DNA from: Bacillus infantis NRRL B-14911
GTDB lineage: Bacteria; Bacillota; Bacilli; Bacillales; Cytobacillaceae
Direction of reading: 5' to 3'
DNA: 64,000 nt
Assembly: GCF_000473245.1 (NCBI RefSeq)
Contig: NC_022524.1
Location: 396,501-460,500, forward strand
Part shown: piece after piece, positions 32,892 to 43,306 of the stretch
How positions within the stretch are numbered: position 1 is the first letter of the stretch
How the letters are laid out: each line of letters starts with the position of its first letter
Made by a program: the position numbers and the translations under genes
Notes under the pieces: model-generated
Told to the model about the DNA's origin: nothing
The model's input: only the letters and a program-made list of their open reading frames with translations
Database searches by the model: none

Positions 32892-33728
32892 ATGAAGATG
32901 ACAGACCGCCTGAAAAGGATCATCCACTTGGCAGAAGGAGAACGGGTGGAGACTGGCTGCCGGTTTATCCAGCCGGAGCATCTGCTATCAGGGTGCCTGC
33001 TTGAAAGGACCGGGGCATTTGCGGAACTGGCGAATAAGTGCCGTTTAGACATAAGCAGCCTCCGCTCAGCCTCAGTCAAAAATTCTGAAGAAGGGGGGAG
33101 CTTGCTGCTTGGATTTCCGGCAGAGATATCTGAGGAAACAAAGGTCGTGATGGAGGCGGCGGCTGGATATATGAAGAAATACGGCCAGATGATCCTTAAT
33201 GAAGGCCATCTCCTGAAGGCGCTGCTTTCCTGTGATTGTCTTGCTGATTTGGCAGGGAAGGAAGATAAACAGCAGATGCTAGCAGTCGGGGCAGCAGCCA
33301 GAGATTTAGCTGTACATCTGGCATCGTACTCACCGCCTGACAAGCTGCTCTCTGCGGTCAGGAGAGCAGGGAAAAAGGATAGAGAGATGCTTGCCGCATT
33401 TGCAGAAGCCCATTTTTCGGCTGAATGGGCCCAAACGGCTGAAGCTGGGATGGAGCAGGAGGAACCGCCGGTCTACATAGCTTTCAGTGGAGACGGGGAA
33501 CTGATTGGGTTTGCAGTATTTGATTCATACAAGGGCAAAAAGGGATATTTCGGGCCGATGGGAGTGGCTGGAGGCATTCGGGAAAAAGGAACAGGAAGCG
33601 CCCTTCTCCATGCCTGCCTGAAGAATATGAAAGAAATCGGCTATGAATATGCGGTCATCGGCGGGGCGGGGCCAATTGAATTCTATGAAAAGTCGTGCCA
33701 GGCTGTCGTCATTCCATATCCGGATTAA
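32892..33728 (+). CDS. Clp N-terminal-like domain fused to GNAT acetyltransferase
   Basis: Protein of 278 residues in two parts. Residues 1-150 look like a Clp_N double repeat (LAEGERVETGCRFIQPEHLLSGCLL, then GQMILNEGHLLKALLSC), the substrate- and adaptor-binding domain of ClpC/ClpA chaperones. Residues 170-278 are GNAT-like: AFSGDGELIGFAVF, YFGPMGVAGGIREKGTGSALLHACLKNM and FYEKSCQAVV. No ATPase domain is present. The start has an AAGGAGG site. The combination suggests acetylation guided by a Clp-like binding domain; this is inference. A start further upstream exists in frame but lacks a ribosome site. Confidence 0.72.
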   Translation: MKMTDRLKRIIHLAEGERVETGCRFIQPEHLLSGCLLERTGAFAELANKCRLDISSLRSASVKNSEEGGSLLLGFPAEISEETKVVMEAAAGYMKKYGQMILNEGHLLKALLSCDCLADLAGKEDKQQMLAVGAAARDLAVHLASYSPPDKLLSAVRRAGKKDREMLAAFAEAHFSAEWAQTAEAGMEQEEPPVYIAFSGDGELIGFAVFDSYKGKKGYFGPMGVAGGIREKGTGSALLHACLKNMKEIGYEYAVIGGAGPIEFYEKSCQAVVIPYPD

Positions 33729-33773
33729 AATAACCACTGTTCAAAAAATTGAAACATTTAGTCTGCTTTCTCT

Positions 33774-33799
33774 GTTTAGCTCTCTCTTCTGCTGGGAAT
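33774..33799 (+). promoter_or_regulatory. SigB-type promoter of katE
   Basis: GTTTAG (33774-33779), 14-base spacer, GGGAAT (33794-33799), close to the SigB consensus. katE of B. subtilis is a known SigB-regulon gene, which supports the call. Confidence 0.78.
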
Positions 33800-33862
33800 G
33801 GGTAAGGGACTTGTACATAGCTGCCAGTCAGCATGAGCCATTCTATATGAGGAGGAGACTGA

Positions 33863-35908
33863 ATGAAAGATAACCGCAATGTAAATGAATCCAGCAAAAA
33901 CGAACAGCTGGAGCAATTCAGGACAGACGACCGTGGAGAAAAGCTGACAACCAATCAGGGAGTCAAAGTATCAGAGGACGAGTTCTCGCTTAAAGCCGGT
34001 GTCCGGGGGCCTACCTTGCTGGAGGATTTTCATTTCCGGGAAAAAATGACTCATTTTGACCACGAACGGATCCCCGAGCGGGTCGTTCATGCACGCGGCT
34101 TTGCAGCGCATGGGGAATTCCAGGTATATGAATCTATGAAAAAGTATACAAAGGCAAAGTTCCTGCAGGACCCTGCTGTGAAAACCCCTGTATTTGTAAG
34201 ATTCTCAACGGTCGTCGGCTTCCGGGGATCAGCCGAGACTGTCAGGGATGTGCGCGGGTTTGCGACAAAGTTTTATACAGAAGAAGGCAATTATGACCTG
34301 GTAGGCAATAATATGCCGGTATTTTTTATACAGGATGCCATTAAGTTCCCGGATCTTGTTCATGCAATCAAGCCTGAGCCGCATAATGAAATGCCGCAGG
34401 CTTCTGCTGCCCACGATACCTTCTGGGATTTTGTCGCCAACAATCAGGAATCCGCCCATATGATCATGTGGGCTTTGTCAGACCGCGCATTGCCAAGAAG
34501 CTTCCGCATGATGGAAGGGTTTGGCGTCCATACATTCCGCCTTGTGAATGAGGAGGGTATCTCGCATTTTGTGAAATTCCACTGGAAGCCTGTGCTTGGC
34601 GTCCATTCCCTCGTCTGGGACGAAGCACAGAAAATAGCCGGCAAGGATCCTGATTTTAACCGCAGGGATCTTTGGGAGTCTATTGAACAGGGCAACTATC
34701 CAGAATTCGAGCTGGGGATCCAGGTGATAAAAGAAGAAGACGAATTCTCCTTTGATTTCGATATACTTGATCCTACGAAACTCTGGCCGGAGGAGGACAT
34801 ACCCGTCCAAATCATTGGAAAAATGACGCTTAACCGGAATGTAGACAATGTTTTTGCGGAGACTGAGCAGGTCGCTTTCCACCCGGGCCATGTAGTGCCG
34901 GGGATTGATTTTACCAATGATCCGCTGCTGCAGGGGCGCTTGTTCTCCTATACTGATACACAGCTCCTTCGTCTGGGAGGGCCAAACTTCCATGAGATAC
35001 CGATTAACCGCCCGGTTTGCCCTTTCCATAACAACCAGCGGGATGGTTTCCACCGGCAGACCATCAACAAGGGACCGGTGAGCTATCATAATAACTCAAT
35101 CGCCAATAATACCCCTTCTCCTGCGTCAGAGGAAGAGGGCGGGTATGTTCATTACCAGGAGAAGGTCGAGGGTCGCAAGGTGAGGGCGAGGAGCGATAGC
35201 TTCAAGGACCACTTTTCACAGGCGAAGCTTTTCTGGAACAGTATGAGCGGACCGGAAAAGCAGCATATCATCGATGCGTTCAGCTTTGAACTCGGCAAAG
35301 TGAAGAGCAAGTCGATCCAGCAGCAGGTTGTGGACATGTTTGCCAATGTCGATCTTGAAATGACAAGAGAATTTGCAAAAAATATCGGGGCAGTCCCTCC
35401 TGAAGAGGGCGGTTCTGCTGTAACAAAATCCTCGCCTGCACTCAGCCAGGAAAAAACGAAGAAGCTCCCTGCAACACGCAAGGTGGGAGTCATTGCCGCT
35501 GATGGATTTAATGGAGAAATCATGAAGGTACTGGAAGCCTTGAAGGCAGAAGGCATTATGCCCGTCATAATCAGCAGCAGGCTCGGGAAGATTAAAGGCT
35601 CTGATGGAAGCGAGCTTGAAGTCCAAGATACATTCCTTACCACTGAATCTGTCTTGGTGGATGCCATATATGCCACAGGAGGCAGTGGCGGGACAAAGAA
35701 ATTTCAGCAGGATGCAGCCTATTTCATCCATGAGGCCTTCGCTCACTATAAGCCGATCGGAGTGACTCATGAAGGCAGGAACTGGCTTGAAAACAGCGGT
35801 AAAAACAATGCTGCAGGAATTGTACTTGGAGATGGAGCGGAAAGCTTCGCAGAGGAGTTTATCCAGGCAATTGCCCAGCACCGCTTTTGGGAGCGGGAGC
35901 TGGTATAA
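33863..35908 (+). CDS. katE: Large-subunit catalase, KatE/HPII type
   Basis: Heme catalase of 681 residues. The active-site histidine is in RVVHARGFAAHG (His76), the asparagine in DLVGNNMPVFFI and the heme tyrosine in RLFSYTDTQLLRLG. The extra C-terminal domain (about 545-681, RKVGVIAADGFNGEIMKVLEAL, ATGGSGGTKKF) is the DJ-1/PfpI-like domain of large catalases. It converts hydrogen peroxide to water and oxygen. SigB-type promoter upstream indicates general-stress expression. Confidence 0.96.
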   Translation: MKDNRNVNESSKNEQLEQFRTDDRGEKLTTNQGVKVSEDEFSLKAGVRGPTLLEDFHFREKMTHFDHERIPERVVHARGFAAHGEFQVYESMKKYTKAKFLQDPAVKTPVFVRFSTVVGFRGSAETVRDVRGFATKFYTEEGNYDLVGNNMPVFFIQDAIKFPDLVHAIKPEPHNEMPQASAAHDTFWDFVANNQESAHMIMWALSDRALPRSFRMMEGFGVHTFRLVNEEGISHFVKFHWKPVLGVHSLVWDEAQKIAGKDPDFNRRDLWESIEQGNYPEFELGIQVIKEEDEFSFDFDILDPTKLWPEEDIPVQIIGKMTLNRNVDNVFAETEQVAFHPGHVVPGIDFTNDPLLQGRLFSYTDTQLLRLGGPNFHEIPINRPVCPFHNNQRDGFHRQTINKGPVSYHNNSIANNTPSPASEEEGGYVHYQEKVEGRKVRARSDSFKDHFSQAKLFWNSMSGPEKQHIIDAFSFELGKVKSKSIQQQVVDMFANVDLEMTREFAKNIGAVPPEEGGSAVTKSSPALSQEKTKKLPATRKVGVIAADGFNGEIMKVLEALKAEGIMPVIISSRLGKIKGSDGSELEVQDTFLTTESVLVDAIYATGGSGGTKKFQQDAAYFIHEAFAHYKPIGVTHEGRNWLENSGKNNAAGIVLGDGAESFAEEFIQAIAQHRFWERELV

Positions 35909-35910
35909 AA

Positions 35911-35946
35911 GGAAAGCAGCGGAACATGATTCCGCTGCTTTCTTTG
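35911..35946. terminator. Terminator between katE and the GGDEF gene
   Basis: AAAGCAGCGGAA/TTCCGCTGCTTT, a perfect 12-bp stem with loop CATGA. Confidence 0.87.
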
Positions 35947-35951
35947 TAATG

Positions 35952-37202
35952 CTAAGACCCTATAGCTTCCAGGCTGACTAAACCGTTCTTGGCCGAAACA
36001 CGGTTCCTGCCAAGATCTTTTGCCTGAAAAAGCAGCTGGTCTGCCAGGATATAGGCTTTTTCCATTGGAGTTTCTGTGTTCACCTTCCCATAATAAAGAC
36101 CGAAAGAGGCTGTATAGCCTATCTGAATCCTTTTTCCGTGGAAATCGGCTTCAGCCGGCTTTTCCAAAAGCCCCCGGTTAATATCTTCAATCAGCTTGCT
36201 GCATTGATTAAAGTTCCTGCCGCGGAGGAAAAGAGTGAATTCCTCTCCGCCGCTCCGGATAAGGACATCTTCCTCTGTGAGCACCCTTTTCAGGCAATCC
36301 GCAAAATGCCTGATAACGCAGTCGCCTACTGCGTGGTTATAAGAGTCATTGATCAGTTTAAATTTGTCTATATCGGCCACTATGATCCCAACCGTTTCCT
36401 GGGCCTTGTCCAATTCCTTCATTTTCTGATCCATGAAGGCGCGGTTATGGACACCTGTGAGAAAGTCGGTATATGCCATCTGCTCAAATTTATCGCGCTC
36501 ATATTTATGCTGTGCACTCTGTGACTTGGAAAGGAAAGACCGGCTCACAAGATAATTCAGCAGGAACAGGCCAAGGAGCATATCCCATTTCCCTTGCTGG
36601 AGGAAAAGAAGGAGGAATCCGTTTGTAAAAGCGATCTTTCCCATATCAAGGACACTCCTGCTTTTAATAAAATCGATTGCCTCCCTGCGCGTATTGATTT
36701 CTCCAAGGAACGAGAAGAAAATGATCAAATAAAGGTCAGACAGCATGGCTGTCACGGTAATAAGCAGCAGCATCAGCAGCCAGAAGCCGAATGGGATGCC
36801 TTCCATCCTGGGATACAGAGATTGAAAGATGAAATAGGCAATGCTGTTATTCAGCGTAAAGGCACCGATATTGTAAAAGGTATGGACGAATTCATCAGGA
36901 TCTGCTGTTTTGGTCTTCACTTTTGTAAAATAAACCGTAAAGCGATAGAGCGTCTCGAATATCAGCAGCCCTGCTGGCCCGGCGAAAAGTCCGAATGAAA
37001 GGCTGTAGGTAATGCCATAGTCAATGGTCGAGCTGCCCAGCTTGCTGTGTATCCTAAGATGGAAATAAGAAGCAGAAAAGATCCAATAAAAAGCAAGGGC
37101 CAGGAGATATACATTCATCTCCGGAACCGTCCATTCCGATTGGGAAGCAACAGCAAGTGAGGTGAAGAAAATAAAAAAGATAAATAATCGCGCCTTTAGC
37201 AT
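35952..37202 (-). CDS. Membrane-bound diguanylate cyclase (GGDEF)
   Basis: Protein of 416 residues with six to seven hydrophobic segments in the first 225 residues, then a GGDEF domain (about 240-400). The active-site motif is GGEEF (318-322), with IVADIDKFKLINDSYNHAVGD before it. It should make cyclic di-GMP. The inhibitory RxxD site expected five residues before GGEEF is not present (TEED instead), so feedback inhibition may be absent. Single gene, convergent with katE. Confidence 0.88.
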   Translation of the reverse strand: MLKARLFIFFIFFTSLAVASQSEWTVPEMNVYLLALAFYWIFSASYFHLRIHSKLGSSTIDYGITYSLSFGLFAGPAGLLIFETLYRFTVYFTKVKTKTADPDEFVHTFYNIGAFTLNNSIAYFIFQSLYPRMEGIPFGFWLLMLLLITVTAMLSDLYLIIFFSFLGEINTRREAIDFIKSRSVLDMGKIAFTNGFLLLFLQQGKWDMLLGLFLLNYLVSRSFLSKSQSAQHKYERDKFEQMAYTDFLTGVHNRAFMDQKMKELDKAQETVGIIVADIDKFKLINDSYNHAVGDCVIRHFADCLKRVLTEEDVLIRSGGEEFTLFLRGRNFNQCSKLIEDINRGLLEKPAEADFHGKRIQIGYTASFGLYYGKVNTETPMEKAYILADQLLFQAKDLGRNRVSAKNGLVSLEAIGS

Positions 37203-37622
37203 AATTGGTATTTGGACCCCTTCCCCGCGATTGTTATAAAAAAATCGGTCTTAAAAAGTCAAACAGCTTAACTGCCACAAACCTATTTTCTAATTATATA
37301 GCAATTTAAAAATTCAGAACATAAAAAAAACAAATATTACATGATTTTCCCAAATAGAACAGAAGGGTGCCAGGCACGGCAGATGGACATTTGTCCAACT
37401 ATGGTGCCTGGCACATAAGAAAATTGTCGAGATTTATCGGATTGTTACCGTTTCCATTTTTTTAACGAATAAATTTGCTTATCCTTTGTTAATCTGTTAT
37501 CATAAAGTGAAATTATTTTTGTTCGGTATATAAGGAAAGAACAGTTTTGATACTTTTCGCCTTGATAACTTTGAGCAAGAATAGTAATACAATGTGTGTT
37601 TACACGCAAGGAGGCAACAAAC
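37203..37622. other. 420-base gene-free stretch with a double hairpin
   Basis: Upstream region of the cold-shock gene (plus strand) and of the GGDEF gene (minus strand). It holds a cruciform at 37367-37414: GTGCCAGGCAC and GTGCCTGGCAC are perfectly complementary outer arms, with an inner TGGACA/TGTCCA. The last 100 bases are probably the long leader typical of csp mRNAs. Frames here have no ribosome sites. Confidence 0.6.
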
Positions 37623-37823
37623 ATGGCTACAGGTAAAGTTAAATGGTTTAATGCAGAAAAAGGATTCGGATTCATCGAAACTTCAGAAGGTCAAGATGTA
37701 TTCGTTCACTTCTCAGCTATCCAAGGCGAAGGTTTCAAAACTCTTGACGAAGGTCAAGAAGTTTCTTTCGACATCGAAGAAGGTCAGCGCGGACCTCAAG
37801 CTTCTAACGTAGTTAAAGGCTAA
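37623..37823 (+). CDS. Cold-shock protein, CspA/CspB family
   Basis: Single-stranded nucleic-acid chaperone of 66 residues. RNP1 is KGFGFIE and RNP2 is VFVHFSAI; full family length and ends [11 protein letters not shown]. It resembles CspB, CspC and CspD of B. subtilis about equally. Strong AAGGAGG site. The first half is unusually pure in preferred codons, as expected of a highly expressed gene. Confidence 0.96.
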   Translation: MATGKVKWFNAEKGFGFIETSEGQDVFVHFSAIQGEGFKTLDEGQEVSFDIEEGQRGPQASNVVKG

Positions 37824-37834
37824 TACGCAAAGAA

Positions 37835-37866
37835 CGGGCACTCAATTGAGTGCCTGTTTTTTTTCG
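37835..37866 (+). terminator. Terminator of csp gene
   Basis: CGGGCACTC/GAGTGCCTG stem with loop AATT and eight T. Confidence 0.9.
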
Positions 37867-37917
37867 GCAAAAAGGAAAGGACACCCGCCCTATAAACGGC
37901 GGAGTCCTCTTTAACGG

Positions 37918-39225
<1,308 letters not shown>

Positions 39226-39307
39226 TCACTAATTGCAGGCGGTTAAACACCGGGCTTAAGTTTCTTTAATAGAAACTTCTGAAACCCGGCAATATTGTTT
39301 GCAGGAA

Positions 39308-39338
39308 CAAAAAAACTCCCCATTAAGTAATGGGGAGA
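39308..39338 (-). terminator. Terminator of the AHSA1 gene
   Basis: CTCCCCAT/ATGGGGAG stem with seven T on the minus strand, 9 bases after the stop. Confidence 0.82.
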
Positions 39339-39346
39339 ATGACAGA

Positions 39347-39856
39347 TTATTTAATCATCCTTAAGTATTCATCCAGCTGGCTGAAGGTGCTGGAGTATTC
39401 CTGGTGCAAACCATCAAGTGCAGCTTCAAAGCTGCGCTGCTCATGTTCTTCAGGATTTAGAGGGGACGCGAACAGCTCTATCTCGGTTTGATCCTCCGAA
39501 CTGAGGAAGCCTACATGATTGACCACTTCAAGAGGCCATCCGGAATTAAAAGGAGCGCGGACAGCACTCCCTTCTTCATCTGAAAATGAATTTATAAATA
39601 CGAGCTTATCCGGAGGAGAAATTTCATCAAAGATGAACCGGCCCCATATTTCATATCCTTCGGGAGACTTTTGGCTATAGTGGAACATTCCTTTTGGATG
39701 GAGTTCCAGCATGGTGACCTTCATGGCATAACCTTTTGGGCCCCACCAGTTCTTGAGGTGCTCTGCTTCTGTCCATGCTTTGAATACAAGCTCGCGCGGC
39801 GCATCGAATTTCCTTGAAACCACTAGCCCGGTTCGGGTATCTTTTAGCATTGTCAT
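39347..39856 (-). CDS. SRPBCC/AHSA1-domain protein
   Basis: Protein of 169 residues. FDAPRELVFKAWTEAEHLKNWWGPKGYAM is the classic AHSA1/START-like beginning, and DGLHQEYSSTFSQLDEYL is the typical end of these 150-170 residue proteins. It should bind a hydrophobic ligand. ATG at 39856 has AAAGGAGGAGG in front. The cypC gene is downstream on the same strand, but a terminator separates them. Confidence 0.88.
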   Translation of the reverse strand: MTMLKDTRTGLVVSRKFDAPRELVFKAWTEAEHLKNWWGPKGYAMKVTMLELHPKGMFHYSQKSPEGYEIWGRFIFDEISPPDKLVFINSFSDEEGSAVRAPFNSGWPLEVVNHVGFLSSEDQTEIELFASPLNPEEHEQRSFEAALDGLHQEYSSTFSQLDEYLRMIK

Positions 39857-40086
39857 GTCCTCCTCCTTTGAAATATTCAGCCGAGGGAGGTGGGAAATAG
39901 AAGCTGCGAAGTCTGGCCCGGCCATAATTATACTATTCTAAATATACGTTAAAAGAATGAAAGCTGTAAATTTATTTATCAAAAATGAAGTTATATTTTT
40001 CCTGGAAAAGACTAATTCCCTATGCAATCATATGTTCTATTATGCTAGTATAATAAGTAACTTATAAAAAAAGACAGGATGACAGC

Positions 40087-40713
40087 ATGAACGGAACAGC
40101 GCATATGACAGTCGGGGCAGTCATTGGATTTATGGCAGCAAATGCCGTGCAATCAAGCCCTGCGGAAACTCTTGTACTAGTGGGGATCGGCACAGCTTCA
40201 GCCCTCTTGCCGGATGCCGATATCGACGGCAAGCTCAGCAATAAAATTACGATATCACATAAAGCAATCCGCTCGATTGCCCAGACGATAGGGCTTTTGA
40301 TGTGTTTGTACAGCTTTCTTGAAGGAGGAGATCAGGAGCGCTGGCTCGGAATGGGGGCTGGTGCAGCCATTGTAATCCTGGCATCCTTCATCACGAAGAG
40401 GAGGATGCTGACGGTTACAGGAATCGGGATAGCGGCCGGCGGCTTGTCTCTTCAGGAAAGCTGGCTTTTGCTTTTGGGCATATACATCATTGCAGCATCA
40501 TTTGTCTCCCATAGGACCTACACGCATTCAGCGGCTGGCCTGATTTTCTTTGGGGTGATTGCCTATCAGCTCGATAGCTCCCTTGGGATAGAAGGAGTCT
40601 TTAAGACCTGCATGGCTGCCTATGCGAGCCATCTTATCACCGATATGAAGTTTTTACCTTTTAACAGGCGCGGCATTAAATTATTGCTGCCATTTTCATC
40701 AAAAGAGATATGA
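40087..40713 (+). CDS. YdjM/YvsG-like membrane metal-dependent hydrolase
   Basis: Protein of 208 residues. MNGTAHMTVGAVIGFMAAN, ALLPDADID and HRTYTHS are hallmarks of the LexA-binding/YdjM hydrolase family (DUF457). The histidines and aspartates probably bind metal at the membrane face, with several hydrophobic segments. Reaction unknown. A terminator and then a group II intron follow. Confidence 0.85.
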   Translation: MNGTAHMTVGAVIGFMAANAVQSSPAETLVLVGIGTASALLPDADIDGKLSNKITISHKAIRSIAQTIGLLMCLYSFLEGGDQERWLGMGAGAAIVILASFITKRRMLTVTGIGIAAGGLSLQESWLLLLGIYIIAASFVSHRTYTHSAAGLIFFGVIAYQLDSSLGIEGVFKTCMAAYASHLITDMKFLPFNRRGIKLLLPFSSKEI

Positions 40714-40714
40714 A

Positions 40715-40745
40715 GAAGCAGTCCTGAAGGGGGCTGCTTCTTTTT
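40715..40745 (+). terminator. Terminator used as intron insertion site
   Basis: GAAGCAGTCC/GGGCTGCTTC stem with loop TGAAG and TTTTT. The intron begins directly after the T-run, the usual insertion target of group IIC introns. Confidence 0.85.
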
Positions 40746-42604
40746 GTGTGCCGGGCATGTTCATCAACTAGGCGGTGCAAGTCCGCTATGGGCGTTGGGA
40801 TATGCGAACCATTAGCTGAAGGCAAGGGTGTCCATGGCGACGTGGAATCTGAAGGAAGCCCTAGGCAAATCCTCGGTCTGAGGTACACGAATCACATTTG
40901 AGGTGGACTGTTTCAGGACGAGTTTGCAAAACAAAACAAAGTCCAAAATATCCCCGGATGGAACAGACATAAATGTGGCAGATATATGAGGAGAAAGTGG
41001 ATGAACTTACCCCGGGAGGTCTCTTAGAAACCTCCGGAAGGAGAACCTGCTTAGTGATAAGCAGCTGAACTAAGAGAAGTCAGCAGAAGCCATAGTATCA
41101 ACGATTTGTTGAGAAGGGCGGAACGAAAGGAGCTACCATGTTAGAGCAACTTTACAAAAGAACGATGACACAGCCAACAAATCTGGTTTAAGGCAGAAAG
41201 CTCGGAAAGCTGGAAACCTTAAACTAGCGTGGAGTTACTTTTGTGCAATCTCAAGAGCATGGAAACAATATGGAATGTAACCAAACATTAATTGACCGTA
41301 TCGTTGATACTGAAAACCTTGACCTTGCTTTTAAAAAGGTTAAACGAAACAAAGGAGCAGCAGGTGTCGATGAGAAAGATATAGAAGCTACTCGCCTATA
41401 TTTGAGGGAAAATGGACAAGAGATTATTCAACTGATACGAGAAGGAAAATACAAACCTCAGCCAGTTAGAAGGGTTGAGATACCAAAAGCTAATGGTGGA
41501 AAACGACAACTTGGGATTCCTACTGTGACGGACCGAGTGATTCAGCAAGCCGTGGTTCAAAGGTTAACACCTATATTTGAAAGGCAGTTCAGCCACTTTA
41601 GTTATGGTTTTCGACCGAATAAGAGTGCACATCAAGCCATCGAACAGGCAAGACAATACATCGAAGAAGGCTACAACTTCGTTGTAGATATGGATCTAGA
41701 GAAATTCTTTGACCGAGTCCAGCATGATAAGCTCATGTCTCTGATAGCCAAGACCATCTCTGATAAACCGACACTTAAGCTTATCCGAAGATTTCTTCAA
41801 GCCGGGGTTATGGTGAACGGTGTGGTTATTACCAACAGAGAGGGGACTCCGCAAGGAGGTCCCTTAAGCCCTCTTCTCAGCAATATTATCCTTAATGAAT
41901 TAGATAAGGAGCTGGAGAAAAGAGGACATAAATTTGTACGCTACGCAGATGACTGCAATATCTATGTTAAGAGCATTAAAGCTGGAGAGAGAGTTAAACA
42001 AGGAGTTACAGAATTTCTAGAGAGAAAATTAAAGCTAAAGGTCAACGAGGAGAAAAGTGCGGTGGGAAAGCCGAGTGCACGGACATTCTTAGGAGTGAGT
42101 TTCTATAGAACGAAAACCAGGGTGTACGTGCCAAAGAAATCAAAACAAAGGCTTGAAACCAAACTACTGAAGCTGACAAACCGTAACTGGGGAGTAAGTA
42201 TGACTTACAGAATCCTTAAAATTAATCAACTCATCCAGGGGTGGGGGAACTATTTTAAAGTTGGGGATATAAAATCATACGCAGAGGATATCGATAAACA
42301 TATCCGTCGTAGACTGAGAGCGTGCCTGTGGAAACAATGGAAAAAGATAAAGACCAAGTACAAAAACCTTAGGAAATTAGGTATCTCAAGAGAAAATGCA
42401 CGGAAAAGCGCCAACACCCGAAAGGGTTATTGGCGCAACTCCCGAAACCCTGTAATTAATGCCGCCTTGAGCAATAAGTATTGGCGACAGCTAGGTTTAA
42501 AATCGTTACAAGTAATCATTTCATAAAACTTTCGAGGCGCCGTATACCGAACGGTACGTACGGTGCTGTGAGAGGTCGGCACGGTGACGTGCCTCCTACT
42601 CGAT
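40746..42604 (+). mobile_element. Group II intron, class C, with intact-looking reverse transcriptase
   Basis: The 5' end is GTGTGCCGGGC (GUGYG consensus). Domains I-IV run from 40746, with the reading frame in domain IV. Domain V is at about 42537-42568: CGC catalytic triad in GGCGCCGTA with a 34-base stem-loop ending CGTACGGTGC. Domain VI follows (GGCAC/GTGCC stem), with the 3' end near CTACTCGAT at 42604. The CGC triad, small size (about 1.86 kb), absence of an endonuclease domain and location after a terminator hairpin together indicate group IIC. The exact 3' boundary is uncertain by a few bases. Confidence 0.85.
41243..42526 (+). CDS. ltrA: Group II intron reverse transcriptase/maturase
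   Basis: Intron-encoded protein of 427 residues. The RT core is complete: FRPNKSAHQAIEQA, VVDMDLEKFFDRV, GTPQGGPLSPLLSNI, and the catalytic YADD in FVRYADDCNIYV. Domain X (maturase) follows (ILKINQLIQGWGNYF). There is no C-terminal HNH endonuclease, as in class C. The start is GTG at 41243 after GGAG. No frameshift or stop is seen, so the element could be mobile. Confidence 0.92.
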   Translation: MQSQEHGNNMECNQTLIDRIVDTENLDLAFKKVKRNKGAAGVDEKDIEATRLYLRENGQEIIQLIREGKYKPQPVRRVEIPKANGGKRQLGIPTVTDRVIQQAVVQRLTPIFERQFSHFSYGFRPNKSAHQAIEQARQYIEEGYNFVVDMDLEKFFDRVQHDKLMSLIAKTISDKPTLKLIRRFLQAGVMVNGVVITNREGTPQGGPLSPLLSNIILNELDKELEKRGHKFVRYADDCNIYVKSIKAGERVKQGVTEFLERKLKLKVNEEKSAVGKPSARTFLGVSFYRTKTRVYVPKKSKQRLETKLLKLTNRNWGVSMTYRILKINQLIQGWGNYFKVGDIKSYAEDIDKHIRRRLRACLWKQWKKIKTKYKNLRKLGISRENARKSANTRKGYWRNSRNPVINAALSNKYWRQLGLKSLQVIIS

Positions 42605-42730
42605 ATAAGCTGGAAAGTTATATCCTGAAAATGCCATCTTTCATTCCCTTCTTGAAAGTTTAGCTTTCCGGAAAAGAAGGAAAAATAATGTTCAAGCAGA
42701 TAAATCATCTATGAATTGGAAGTGGACAAC

Positions 42731-43306
42731 TTGAAAAAGGGTTTTGCAGGGATAGCGATTGCCGTTGTAGCCTTAGTCATCATTTTTATGATGCTGGGAT
42801 CCAGCTATAATGGATTTGTAAATGCTGAGGAAGATGTGGACAAAGCGTATGCGCAGATCGAAAACCAGCTTCAGCGAAGGCTGGATCTGATCCCAAACCT
42901 CGTTAATACAGTCAAAGGATATGCAGCACATGAGAAGGAAGTCATCCAATCCATCTCTGATGCCAGGGCGAGGCTGGCAGGCGCAAGGACGCCGGAAGAA
43001 GAAGCGACGGCCAATACCGAGCTTTCAAATGCATTGAGCAGGCTGCTCGTTGTGGTCGAGAACTACCCGAATCTGAAGGCGGACAAGCAATTTACGCAGC
43101 TGATGGATGAACTTGCCGGAACAGAGAACCGGATATCGGTGGCACGCAAGGATTATAATGAGCAGGTAGGAAGCTACAACAAAAGAATTAAAAGGTTCCC
43201 CGGTGCGATTGTTGCCAATGTGACCGGCTTTGATGAGAAAGAATACTTCCGGGCCGATCCAGCTGCCGAAGAAGCGCCTGAAGTTGATTTTGGGGGCAAT
43301 GAGTAA
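42731..43306 (+). CDS. lemA: LemA-family membrane protein
   Basis: Protein of 191 residues. One N-terminal membrane segment (about 5-22) and a helical outside domain (YNGFVNAEEDVDKAYAQIENQLQRRLDLIPNLVNTVKGYA), the hallmark of LemA. Function unclear. Start TTG at 42731 follows GGAAGTGG; the stop overlaps the next ATG (TAATG), so the pair is coupled, as usual for lemA with a TPM gene. The intron 3' end is 127 bases upstream. Confidence 0.93.
   Translation: MKKGFAGIAIAVVALVIIFMMLGSSYNGFVNAEEDVDKAYAQIENQLQRRLDLIPNLVNTVKGYAAHEKEVIQSISDARARLAGARTPEEEATANTELSNALSRLLVVVENYPNLKADKQFTQLMDELAGTENRISVARKDYNEQVGSYNKRIKRFPGAIVANVTGFDEKEYFRADPAAEEAPEVDFGGNE

Noticed and set aside
37445-37675. Minus-strand frame overlapping the csp start
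   Set aside because: No ribosome site, and it covers the csp leader and start.
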